DNA of 64,000 nucleotides from Caldimonas thermodepolymerans. GTDB taxonomy: Bacteria > Pseudomonadota > Gammaproteobacteria > Burkholderiales > Burkholderiaceae_C. The notes beneath the pieces are model-generated. The model was not told the origin of the DNA. It did not search any database and saw only the letters and a program-made list of their open reading frames with translations. Below, in pieces: positions 57,081-64,000 of the stretch. Every line of letters begins with the position of its first letter. The stretch's first letter is position 1. Where the stretch lies: contig NZ_CP064338.1 of NCBI RefSeq assembly GCF_015476235.1, positions 744,001 to 808,000 on the forward strand, in the 5' to 3' direction. The translations under genes were made by a program, and so were the position numbers.

Positions 57081-57701
57081 TCAGCGCTCCGGGCGTCCGG
57101 CCTCGCCGGTCGCCCAGGCCAGGGCCTGCTCCAGGCGGTCGTTGCCCCAGAACATCTCGTCCGCGACGAAGAAGGTCGGCGCGCCGAAGATGCCGCGCGC
57201 CTGCGCTTCCTCGGTCTGGCGGCGCAGGCGCAGCTTGACGTCTTCCTGCTGCGCGCGCTCGATCCACACGCCCGAATGCTGGCCGACGGCCGACAGCACC
57301 TCGCTGACCGCCTCCATGTCCTCGATGTCCTGGTCGGCGGCGAAGTTGCGCAGGAACAGGGCCTGGCAGAACTCCGGCAGCCAGGGCTGGCCGTCGGCCG
57401 CCACGGCGACGCGGTGCGCGAGCAGCGCGGCGCGCGGGAACTGGCTGGGCCGGCGAAACGGCAGGCCCAGGCGGGCGGCTTCGCGTTCCATGTCGCGCCA
57501 GACGTAGCGGCCCTTCTCGCGCTGCACCACGGAGGGCGAGGAGGGCCATCCGAGCGCACGGAACACGGGGCCGAGCAGGAACGGCTTCCACGCGACCTGC
57601 ACGCCGGCCCGGGCGGCCAGCCGGTCGATGCGCATTGCGGCCAGGTAGCTGTAGTTGCTGCCGAAGTCGAACCAGAACTCGAGCACGGGACGTGGCGTCA
57701 T
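57081..57701 (-). CDS. DsbA-like oxidoreductase, 2-hydroxychromene-2-carboxylate isomerase family
   Basis: A 206-residue kappa-class GST/HCCA isomerase-like protein with a thioredoxin fold and inserted helical domain. The N-terminal FWFDFGSNYSYLA (about residues 9-21) has the Ser that replaces the catalytic Cys in this family, and GIFGAPTFFVADEMFWGNDRL near 170-190 is the conserved C-terminal segment. Members isomerise aromatic-ring-cleavage products using glutathione. Its ATG overlaps the CmcJ-like stop codon (ATGA), so the two are coupled. Confidence 0.87.
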   Translation of the reverse strand: MTPRPVLEFWFDFGSNYSYLAAMRIDRLAARAGVQVAWKPFLLGPVFRALGWPSSPSVVQREKGRYVWRDMEREAARLGLPFRRPSQFPRAALLAHRVAVAADGQPWLPEFCQALFLRNFAADQDIEDMEAVSEVLSAVGQHSGVWIERAQQEDVKLRLRRQTEEAQARGIFGAPTFFVADEMFWGNDRLEQALAWATGEAGRPER

Positions 57702-58576
57702 GGCTGCCTCCACTCCATCACGACCAGGATGCGCGCCTCGATGCTCTGCCGCGGCGGGGTGCCCGGCGGGATGTCGGGCAGCTCGAACGCCGCATGCGGG
57801 GTGTAGCGGGCCACGCCTTCGGCGGAGTCGTACTGCTTGAACACCAGCGTCTCGTGCGGGCGCATCCCGGGGTAGTAATACCAGCGGTGCCGGGCCGCGT
57901 GCCGGTACAGGTAGATCTCGCCACGCCGCCGCGGGTAGCGCACCTCGCCGACCACGGCGTCGCCGGGGGTCACCGAGCGGGCGTCGCACACCGCCAGCGG
58001 CGCATCGAGCACCGGGTGCGCCAGCGGGCGCCAGACGTTGACGATGCAGTAGCGCGCCACGGCCCCGGCCAGGGCCTCGTCGGCCAGCACCAGCCTCAGC
58101 CGGCGTTGCCCGGAGGCTTCCGTGTAGTCGTTGTGCACCCGCCCGTTGGCGGTCGGCGCGCTGCCGCGCACCGTGCGGCCGAAGCTGAGCGTCGGCTGCG
58201 CGGGGTCGCGCTTGCGCACCAGGTGGTCGAACACCCAGGCCGCACGGCCCTGCGTGGCGGCCAGGGCCAGCTCGACCAGCTCCGGCTCGTACCGTGCACG
58301 CAGCTCGGCCGGGTCCTCGAAATCGCGCACCGCGCTGGGGGCGTCGAACAGCGCGAACCCGCATTCGTGCAGCGAGGGCAGCCCGGCTGCGCGGCGCGCG
58401 TCGGCGATGTGCATGGGCACGTCCTCGAAGCGCGCACTTTCCCACGGGTGCCCGTCGGGCGGGGGATAGGCGTACGACACCGGGGTGGTGCCATCGGGCA
58501 GCACGTAGCTCAGCCGGGCGACGACCCCGCCATGCCCGGTCGTCGCGTGCCGCCGTTCCTCCAGGATCGATGTCAT
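57698..58576 (-). CDS. CmcJ/AsaB/NvfI-like oxidoreductase
   Basis: A 292-residue member of the CmcJ-like family, which includes proteins from cephamycin and fungal secondary metabolism that are probable Fe(II)/2-oxoglutarate-type oxygenases or related enzymes. The possible metal motif H-x-D is HNDYT (His148, Asp150), followed by INVWRPL, then RHRWYYYPGM and FKQYDS and PHAAFELP. ATG 58576 has GGAGG five nt upstream, better than the ATG at 58594. First gene of a three-gene operon with an isomerase and an MFS transporter, divergent from a LysR regulator. The substrate is unknown. Confidence 0.84.
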   Translation of the reverse strand: MTSILEERRHATTGHGGVVARLSYVLPDGTTPVSYAYPPPDGHPWESARFEDVPMHIADARRAAGLPSLHECGFALFDAPSAVRDFEDPAELRARYEPELVELALAATQGRAAWVFDHLVRKRDPAQPTLSFGRTVRGSAPTANGRVHNDYTEASGQRRLRLVLADEALAGAVARYCIVNVWRPLAHPVLDAPLAVCDARSVTPGDAVVGEVRYPRRRGEIYLYRHAARHRWYYYPGMRPHETLVFKQYDSAEGVARYTPHAAFELPDIPPGTPPRQSIEARILVVMEWRQP

Positions 58577-58722
58577 CGGTACCTCCAGGACCATCTGCTA
58601 GACCCGGGGTCCATTGAAGAGGAGCGACGCGCCGGCTTCAAACGATCAATGGGGCCGCCGCGCACGACGGAATTTCATGTGAGCGGCCCGCTTGCCGCGC
58701 CGGCGCGCAAAATCGGACCGGT

Positions 58723-58747
58723 CTCGCATGACGACCGTGCATGCGAG
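58723..58747. promoter_or_regulatory. LysR-type operator: perfect inverted repeat with T-N11-A
   Basis: CTCGCATG (58723-58730) and CATGCGAG (58740-58747) form a perfect 8-bp inverted repeat around 9 nt, and T58729-N11-A58741 is the LysR box. It lies in the 244-bp gap between the CmcJ-like gene (minus) and the LysR gene (plus), 73 bp before the LysR start. Binding by that regulator is inference. Confidence 0.65.
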
Positions 58748-58820
58748 GGCGCCGCGGAAGTCATCCCGTGCGGGCGCCGGGGACGGTAGAACGCAGGCTG
58801 TGCCAGCAGGAGGTGGCCGT

Positions 58821-59768
58821 ATGTCCGATGAAACGCGCATGTCGCTGCCGCTGGTCCGGCTGCCGTCGCTGGACCTGATCAAGGGCTTCGTCGCGGTGGG
58901 CCGGCAGATGAGCATCACGCAGGCGGCCGACGAGCTGTGCCTGACCCAGTCGGCGGTGTCCAAGCAGATCCGCACGCTGGAGGAGGCGCTGGGCGTGCCG
59001 CTGTTCCATCGCGGTTACCGCAGCCTCGCGTTCACCGAGCACGGCGAGCTGCTGTTCAAGGTGGCCGATGCCTGCGTGCAGCAGCTGCAGTCGGTGGTGG
59101 GGCTGATGGCCGTGCAGCGACCCAGGCCGGTCACCGTCACGATGAGCACCAGCGTGGCGGCGCTGTGGATGCTGCCGCGGCTGGGCGACTTCCTTGCCGC
59201 CCATCCGGACGTGGACGTGCGGTTTGCGGCCACCAACACCGTGCTGGAGGTGGGCGGCGACGTGGACCTGGCCATCCGTTACTGTGCCCCGCGGCATGCG
59301 CCGATCGGCGCGATCCGGCTGTTCGGCGAGACCATCGCGCCGGTGGCCCATCCGGCGATCGATCCCCGTTGCCTGGACACGCGCGAGGCGCTGGCGGCGG
59401 TCAACCTGCTGGAGTTCGACTACCCCGGCCGCCCCTGGCTGCACTGGGCCGACTGGCTGGCCGCGCGCGGCTGGAGCACCGCCAGCGCCAAGGCGGTGCT
59501 GCGCTTCAACCAGTACGAGCAGATGGTGCAGGCGGCGTTGGCCGGGCAGGGCGTGGCGCTGGGGCGGCTGGAGCTGCTGCAGGCGCCGCTGCGCGCCGGC
59601 CAGCTGCGGCTGCTCGAGGGGCCGCGCGTCGCGCCGTTCGACAGCGGCCAGGCCTTCTGGCTGATCGGCGCAGGCGACGACGTGCCCGACCCGGTGCGAC
59701 GCGTGGCCGACTGGATCCTCCATTGCGCGCAGGAGGTGCGCACCGCCGCCTGGGCGCCGTTGCCATGA
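58821..59768 (+). CDS. LysR family transcriptional regulator, GcvA-like
   Basis: A 315-residue LysR regulator: winged HTH at residues 15-75 (SITQAADELCLTQSAVSKQI, GcvA-like in sequence) and a type-2 periplasmic-binding effector domain. The phrase DLAIRYC near 150 and PWLHWADWL near 210 resemble the GcvA subgroup. ATG 58821 follows AGGAGG. It is divergent from the CmcJ-like operon and probably regulates it through the operator at 58723. The DUF2917/MFS pair follows 91 bp downstream on the same strand. Confidence 0.89.
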   Translation: MSDETRMSLPLVRLPSLDLIKGFVAVGRQMSITQAADELCLTQSAVSKQIRTLEEALGVPLFHRGYRSLAFTEHGELLFKVADACVQQLQSVVGLMAVQRPRPVTVTMSTSVAALWMLPRLGDFLAAHPDVDVRFAATNTVLEVGGDVDLAIRYCAPRHAPIGAIRLFGETIAPVAHPAIDPRCLDTREALAAVNLLEFDYPGRPWLHWADWLAARGWSTASAKAVLRFNQYEQMVQAALAGQGVALGRLELLQAPLRAGQLRLLEGPRVAPFDSGQAFWLIGAGDDVPDPVRRVADWILHCAQEVRTAAWAPLP

Positions 59769-59859
59769 ACGGGCGTCCGCTTCGCGCGCCCGAAGTTTCA
59801 AGTGACAGGGCTTGGGCGCGTGCCCAGCATGGAAGCACCAACGTCATTGCGGGGCATCC

Positions 59860-60243
59860 ATGCGTTTCCTTTCCCTTGATCTGTGGTCCCTGCCGTCCTG
59901 GCTGGGGCGGGGCGCGCGCCGCACGGCGCGGCCCGAGGTCCGTGCGGCGACGCTGAGCTACGAGGCGTGGAACCGGGCGGGCCCGGGCGGGCGCCGCACG
60001 ACGCCGTTGCCGGCCGGCTTCACGTTCGAGCCGCACGGCTGCCGGGTGCTGGTGCTGCGCCCGTCCGTCGCGCTGGTGCTGGGCTGCACCCAGGGCACGT
60101 TGTGGGTGACGCGGCACCTGGACGTCGAGGACCACGTGCTGCACGCCGGCGCGACGCTCGCGGTGCGCGCCGGCGACGTGGTCGTCGTCACCGGCACCCG
60201 CGCGCGGCTGTCGGTCACGGCCGCCGGAGGGAGGCGCACATGA
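59860..60243 (+). CDS. DUF2917 domain protein
   Basis: A 127-residue protein with a short basic N-terminal part and the DUF2917 domain (about residues 55-115), recognised by CTQGTLWVTRHLDVEDHVLHAG and a Gly-Asp-Val-Val turn. It has no signal peptide. DUF2917 proteins are small beta-rich proteins of unknown function common in Burkholderiales. Its TGA overlaps the MFS start (ATGA at 60240), so the two are translationally coupled. ATG 59860 is chosen over upstream 59812 because the extra sequence is unlike the family. Confidence 0.77.
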   Translation: MRFLSLDLWSLPSWLGRGARRTARPEVRAATLSYEAWNRAGPGGRRTTPLPAGFTFEPHGCRVLVLRPSVALVLGCTQGTLWVTRHLDVEDHVLHAGATLAVRAGDVVVVTGTRARLSVTAAGGRRT

Positions 60244-61472
60244 GCGCCGCGTCCTCCCGCCTGTCCGGCGCGCTGGTGGCGACCCTGGTGGCGGCCAGCT
60301 TCATCTCGCTGATGTCCTTCGGCGTGCGCGCGGCGTTCGGCCTGTTCACCGCGCCGCTGCCGCCGGACCTCGGCATCACGCGCGAGGCGTACTCGCTCGC
60401 GATCGCGGTGCAGAACCTGTGCTGGGGCGTGACGCAGCCGTTTGCCGGCCACCTGACCGACCGCTTCGGGGCGCGCCGGGTGATGCTGGTCGGCGCGCTG
60501 CTGTACCTGGCCGGCATCCTCGGGTTGATGGTGTCCGGGACCGCGCTGCACGTGCTGCTGAGCGCGGGCGTGCTGGTCGGCGTCGGCATGGGCGGGGCCT
60601 CGTTCTCGACCGCGCTGGCCGCGCTGGGCCGGGTGATGCCGGAATCGCACCGCTCGTGGGCGCTCGGGGTCGGCACCGCCGCGGGATCGCTGGGGCAGTT
60701 CGTGATCGTCCCGCTGGTGCAGGCCTGCATCGACCTGGGTGCGCACTGGTCCGCGGGCGCGGGCTGCATGGCCGCGGGCATCGCTTCCATCCTGGTGGCC
60801 GCGTGGTTCGTCCGCGAGGTGCCCGCCGCGGGGGGCGCCGCCGCCGTGCCGGCGGCCTCGGCGCGGACGGTGCTGGGCGGGGCGTTCGCGCACCGCAGCT
60901 ACGTCTGGCTGGTGCTGGGCTTCTTCGTCTGCGGCTTTCAGCTCGCCTTCATCACGACGCACTTTCCCGCCTACCTCGGTGACCTGGGTGTCTCGGCCAG
61001 CCTGTCGTCCTGGGCGGTGGCGATGATCGGGCTGTTCAACGTGCTGGGCGCCTACCTGGCCGGCACGCTGGGCGGCCGCTGGGGCAAGAAGCCGCTGCTG
61101 GTGTGGATCTACCTGGTGCGCGGCGCGCTGATCGCCGGCTTCGTGCTGCTGCCGGTGTCGACCGCGACGGTGCTCGGCTTCGGCGCAGGCATGGGGCTGC
61201 TGTGGCTGTCGACCGTGCCGCTCACCTCGGGCCTGGTGGCGACCTTCTTCGGCACGCGCTACATGGGCATGCTGTTCGGCATCGCCTTCTTCAGCCACCA
61301 GGTCGGCTCCTTCCTGGGCGTGTCGCTCGCGGGTGCGGTGTACCAGCGCACCGGCTCGTACGACGCGATGTGGTGGGGCTGCGTCGCGCTGTCGCTGCTG
61401 GCGGCGGTGGCGAACCTGCCGGTACGCGAGCAGCCTGCCGAGCGCTTCCTGCGCCTGGCGGGTGCGCGCTGA
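60240..61472 (+). CDS. MFS transporter
   Basis: A 410-residue major-facilitator protein with about 12 membrane helices. The loop between helices 2 and 3 carries GHLTDRFGARRVML (about residues 72-85), the MFS signature, and GGRWGKKPLL occurs in the second half. It resembles the oxalate/formate-antiporter-like or monocarboxylate group in overall pattern, but the substrate cannot be told. It is coupled to the DUF2917 gene and is followed 14 bp later by a small membrane-anchored protein, forming a three-gene unit. Confidence 0.87.
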   Translation: MSAASSRLSGALVATLVAASFISLMSFGVRAAFGLFTAPLPPDLGITREAYSLAIAVQNLCWGVTQPFAGHLTDRFGARRVMLVGALLYLAGILGLMVSGTALHVLLSAGVLVGVGMGGASFSTALAALGRVMPESHRSWALGVGTAAGSLGQFVIVPLVQACIDLGAHWSAGAGCMAAGIASILVAAWFVREVPAAGGAAAVPAASARTVLGGAFAHRSYVWLVLGFFVCGFQLAFITTHFPAYLGDLGVSASLSSWAVAMIGLFNVLGAYLAGTLGGRWGKKPLLVWIYLVRGALIAGFVLLPVSTATVLGFGAGMGLLWLSTVPLTSGLVATFFGTRYMGMLFGIAFFSHQVGSFLGVSLAGAVYQRTGSYDAMWWGCVALSLLAAVANLPVREQPAERFLRLAGAR

Positions 61473-61486
61473 ACCGGAGGAGCGCC

Positions 61487-61786
61487 ATGCGGCGGCATGT
61501 GATGGTGCCCCTCGTGCTGCTGGGCGTGCTGGCAGGCACGGCGCTCGCCGTCGATGCGCTGGCGCGCCGCAGCGACGCAGGCGGCGCGGTGCTCGTCTGG
61601 ACGACACGGCCGGCGCGCCTGCTGCGCACCCTGCCACCCTCGGTGCGGGTGGTGCGCACCTGGGATGACGGGCGGCTGGTCCAGCTGCATGCGGCCTCGC
61701 TGCGGGCGCTCGACGGCGCGATGCTGGACGCCCCGCTGCGCCTGCACCTGTCGGGCTGGGCCGTTGCGCTGGCCGGTTGCGGGTGA
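61487..61786 (+). CDS. Small protein with N-terminal membrane/signal segment, unknown function
   Basis: A 99-residue protein with one N-terminal hydrophobic segment (about residues 6-22, VPLVLLGVLAGTALAV) followed by a short basic soluble part. CGGAGG lies 5-7 nt before the ATG, and the gap to the MFS stop is 14 bp, so it is likely a real third gene of the unit. No family is recognised. Confidence 0.6.
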   Translation: MRRHVMVPLVLLGVLAGTALAVDALARRSDAGGAVLVWTTRPARLLRTLPPSVRVVRTWDDGRLVQLHAASLRALDGAMLDAPLRLHLSGWAVALAGCG

Positions 61787-62107
61787 ACCACGCGTCCTTC
61801 CTGTTGGCCTGTCGCCGACCTGCAACAACCGGTGCGCGTTGCGGACGGCACCGCGTCGTGCGCCGGTTCGCGCATCGCGCGCCGGCGCCGTCATCCGGGC
61901 CGGCTTTGCGACAGGTTGTCGCGATCCCTCGAGACACCCCGGCGCAAGGTGCGACAACTTGTCGCGACGGGCTGCCACGACACCTGTGCATTTCGTTTCA
62001 TAGGGGAAACAGTGGAGCGACCGCGGGTTCCCACTCGGGTCCAATCCACACGCACAGTCAGGTCCGGTGCCGCGTGCGGCCCCCCTAGCCACACAGGAGT
62101 GACATCG
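61787..62107 (+). promoter_or_regulatory. 321-bp gene-free region upstream of fdnG
   Basis: It contains two copies of a palindrome (61908-61922 and 61951-61965) and then about 140 bp to the fdnG start. I searched for -24/-12 and -10/-35 elements and found none convincing: TGCCACG at about 61972 has no matching -12 partner. AGGAG at about 62095 is the ribosome site of fdnG. Confidence 0.45.
61908..61965. promoter_or_regulatory. Twin palindromic operators upstream of fdnG
   Basis: GCGACA-GGT-TGTCGC at 61908-61922 and GCGACA-ACT-TGTCGC at 61951-61965 share both 6-bp arms exactly. Centres are 43 bp apart, about four helical turns, so two dimers would sit on the same face. This is seen directly. 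The binding protein is unknown; control of formate dehydrogenase by oxygen, nitrate or formate would be natural. Confidence 0.65.
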
Positions 62108-64000
62108 ATGGACATGAACCGGAGGCAGTTCTTCCGGGTCAGCGCCGCCGGGCTGGTTGGGTCCAGCCTGGTCGCGATGGGCTTCTCGCCCACCGCAGCG
62201 CTGGCCGAGACGCGCAACTTCAAGCTCGCCCGTACCACCGAAAGCCGCAGCATCTGCCCGTACTGCTCGGTCAGCTGCGGGCTGGTCATCTACACGCTGG
62301 GCGACAAGGCCAAGAACGTCAAGTCGTCGATCATCCACATCGAAGGCGACCCGGACCACCCCGTCAACCGCGGCACGCTGTGCCCCAAGGGCGCGGGCGT
62401 GATGGACATGATCCAGTCGCCGAACCGGGTGCTGTACCCGCAGGTGCGCGAGCCCGGCAGCAACGAATGGAAGCGGATCACCTGGGATGAGGCGCTCACC
62501 CGCATCGCGCGCCACATGAAGGACGACCGCGATGCCAACCTGATCCGCACCAACGACAAGGGCGTGACGGTCAACCGCTGGAACTCGGTGGCGTTCCTGA
62601 TCTCGTCCGCCTCGTCCAACGAATCAGGCTACCTGAGCGTGAAGGTCGCTCGTGGCCTGGGGATGGTCGCACTCGATACACAGGCACGCATCTGACACGC
62701 GCCGACGGTGTCCAGTCTGGGCCCGACTTTCGGTCGCGGAGCGATGACCAACTCGTGGACCGACATCCGCAACACGGATCTGGTCCTGATCATGGGCGGC
62801 AACGCCGCCGAGGCACACCCGTGCGGTTTCAAGTGGGTGACCGAGGCGATGCAGCACCGCAAGGCCAAGCTCATCGTGGTCGACCCGCGCTTCACGCGCT
62901 CGGCTGCGGTGGCGGACGTCTATGCCCCCATCCGCGTGGGGACCGACATCGCCTTCCTGGGCGGCGTCATCAACTACCTGCTGAGCAACGACAAGATCCA
63001 CCTCGAGTACGCCAAGTTCAACACCGACCTCACGTTCCTGCTGAAGCCGGAGTTCTCGTTCGACAACGGCCTGTTCAGCGGCTACAACGAGGAGCGCCGC
63101 GCCTATGACAAGTCGACCTGGGGCTACCAGATCGGCGAGGACGGCTACGTCAAGGTCGACGAAACCTTGCAGGACCCGCTGTGCGTGTACCAGCAGCTGA
63201 AGAAGCACTACAGCCGCTACACGCCGGAGATGGTCAGCCGCATCTGCGGCACGCCGCAGGACAAGTTCCTGCAGATCTGCGAGATGATCGGGGAGACCTC
63301 GGCGCCGGACAAGGTGATGACCATCATGTACGCGCTCGGCTGGACCCAGCACTCGGTGGGCTCGCAGAACATCCGGACGATGGCCATGATCCAGCTGCTG
63401 CTGGGCAACATGGGCCGTCCGGGCGGCGGGGTCAACGCGCTGCGGGGCCATGCCAACGTGCAGGGCATCACCGACATGAACGCCTACTCGGACGTGCTGT
63501 CGGGCTACATGAGCGCGCCCACCGACGCGGACACCAACCGCGCCGAGTACCTGGCGCGCCGCACGCTCAAGCCGCTGCGGCCGAACCAGATGTCGTTCCC
63601 GCAGAACTTCCCGAAGTGGCACACCAGCCTGATGAAGGCGTACTACGGCGACGCCGCGACGGCGGAGAACGACTACTGCTACGACTGGATCCCGAAGCGT
63701 GATGCAGGCTACGACGTCCTGCACATCTTCGAGCTGATGCACCAGGGCAAGATCAACGGCTTCCTCGTGCAGGGCTTCAACCCGATCGCGGCGGTGCCCA
63801 ACAAGAAGAAGCTGTCGGCGGCGCTGAGCAAGCTGAAGTACCTGGTCATCATGGACCCGCTCGAGACCGAGACCAGCGAGTTCTGGAAGAACTACGGTCC
63901 GCTCAACGACGTGGATCCGGCCACGATCCAGACCGAGGTGTTCCGGCTGCCGACCGCCTGCTTCGCAGAGGAGGCGGGCACGTTCACCAACTCCAGCCGC
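62108..64000 (+). CDS. fdnG: Formate dehydrogenase-N alpha subunit, selenocysteine-containing; C-terminus cut by window edge
   Basis: The first 631 codons of about 1015. A twin-arginine signal (MDMNRRQFFRVSAAG) targets the folded protein to the periplasmic side. The [4Fe-4S] motif CPYCSVSC, with the later Cys of LCPKGA, is followed at codon 196 by an in-frame UGA (62693-62695), the exact position of the catalytic selenocysteine of E. coli FdnG; the context ARI-U-HAPTVSSLGPTFGRGAMTN is the family site. Sequence continues through GGNAAEAHP, NIRTMAMIQLLLGNMG and GFNPIAAVPN without break. It oxidises formate with a bis-MGD Mo cofactor. Downstream subunits and sel genes lie outside the window. Confidence 0.95.
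62693..62733 (+). promoter_or_regulatory. Selenocysteine UGA codon and bacterial SECIS-like hairpin
   Basis: UGA at 62693 is followed by a hairpin whose apical part is CC-AGTCT-GG (62712-62720), with further pairing GGTGTCC against GGGCCC. The loop starts 18 nt after the UGA, as in E. coli fdhF and fdnG where AGGUCU/AGUCU binds SelB. Pairing was judged by eye. Confidence 0.8.

Noticed and set aside
61972-61990. Possible sigma-54 promoter upstream of fdnG
   Set aside because: TGCCACG lacks the essential GG, and no GC element lies at the required distance.
61832-62695. Apparent short gene ending at 62695
   Set aside because: The TGA is the selenocysteine codon of fdnG, and the part before 62108 has no coding character. 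The protein continues to the window end.

Overview
The window is a GC-rich, densely packed chromosomal segment of a beta-proteobacterium. Gene content and order point to Burkholderiales, possibly the Rubrivivax/Caldimonas/Schlegelella group; that placement is inference from recognised proteins and synteny (coaE-pilD-pilC-pilB, rplU-rpmA-obgE-proB, hemA-prfA-prmC, argB-HAD-slmA, petABC-sspA-sspB). It holds about 68 protein genes and two tRNAs. I found no insertion sequence, prophage, CRISPR array or rRNA. Both ends cut genes: an M14-like peptidase at base 1 and a formate dehydrogenase alpha subunit at base 64000.

Layout. 1-2883 (minus): peptidase, amidohydrolase and amino-acid-type binding protein. 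2967-6148 (plus): molybdopterin oxidoreductase coupled to a lipoprotein peptidase. 6169-10975: acyl-CoA-binding protein, diguanylate cyclase, HypT-like LysR regulator and a large M50 membrane protease with a SUKH-like tail. 11389-15608: glutamate/aspartate ABC transporter with two tandem binding proteins; the first has a sigma-54 promoter, and a terminator-like hairpin follows the second. 15676-18732: DUF1631 protein and MscL. 18967-23189: cytochrome bc1 (petABC), sspA, sspB and tRNA-Thr. 23258-28886: DciA-like protein, LytM peptidase, SecA, ArgJ. 28909-30276: phasin and a small copper pair. 30508-36657: argB, HAD phosphatase, slmA, pdeM, DUF815 ATPase, MutT, YacG, ZapD, CoaE. 36677-40529: pilD, pilC, pilB, then tRNA-Pro and polyprenyl synthase. 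42062-48351: L21, L27, a small membrane protein, ObgE, ProB, RppH, ProS, lytic transglycosylase. 48362-53526: UbiX, Grx4, an outer-membrane-like protein, PrmC, RF1, HemA. 53615-55660: small membrane protein, MiaB, periplasmic protein. 55802-61786: accessory region with two LysR-style or coupled clusters, including a CmcJ-like oxidoreductase, a kappa-GST-like isomerase and two MFS transporters. 62108-end: selenocysteine-containing formate dehydrogenase-N alpha subunit.

Most of the segment is housekeeping. The most informative non-coding signals are an in-frame UGA with a SECIS-like hairpin in fdnG, twin palindromes 43 bp apart in front of fdnG, a perfect inverted repeat with LysR T-N11-A geometry between the CmcJ-like operon and its divergent regulator, two palindromes in the 83-bp divergent region at 2884-2966, a canonical sigma-54 promoter at 11063-11078, and a recurring -10-like hexamer in front of many operons. 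The protein architecture most worth testing is the M50 protease with a SUKH-like C-terminus.
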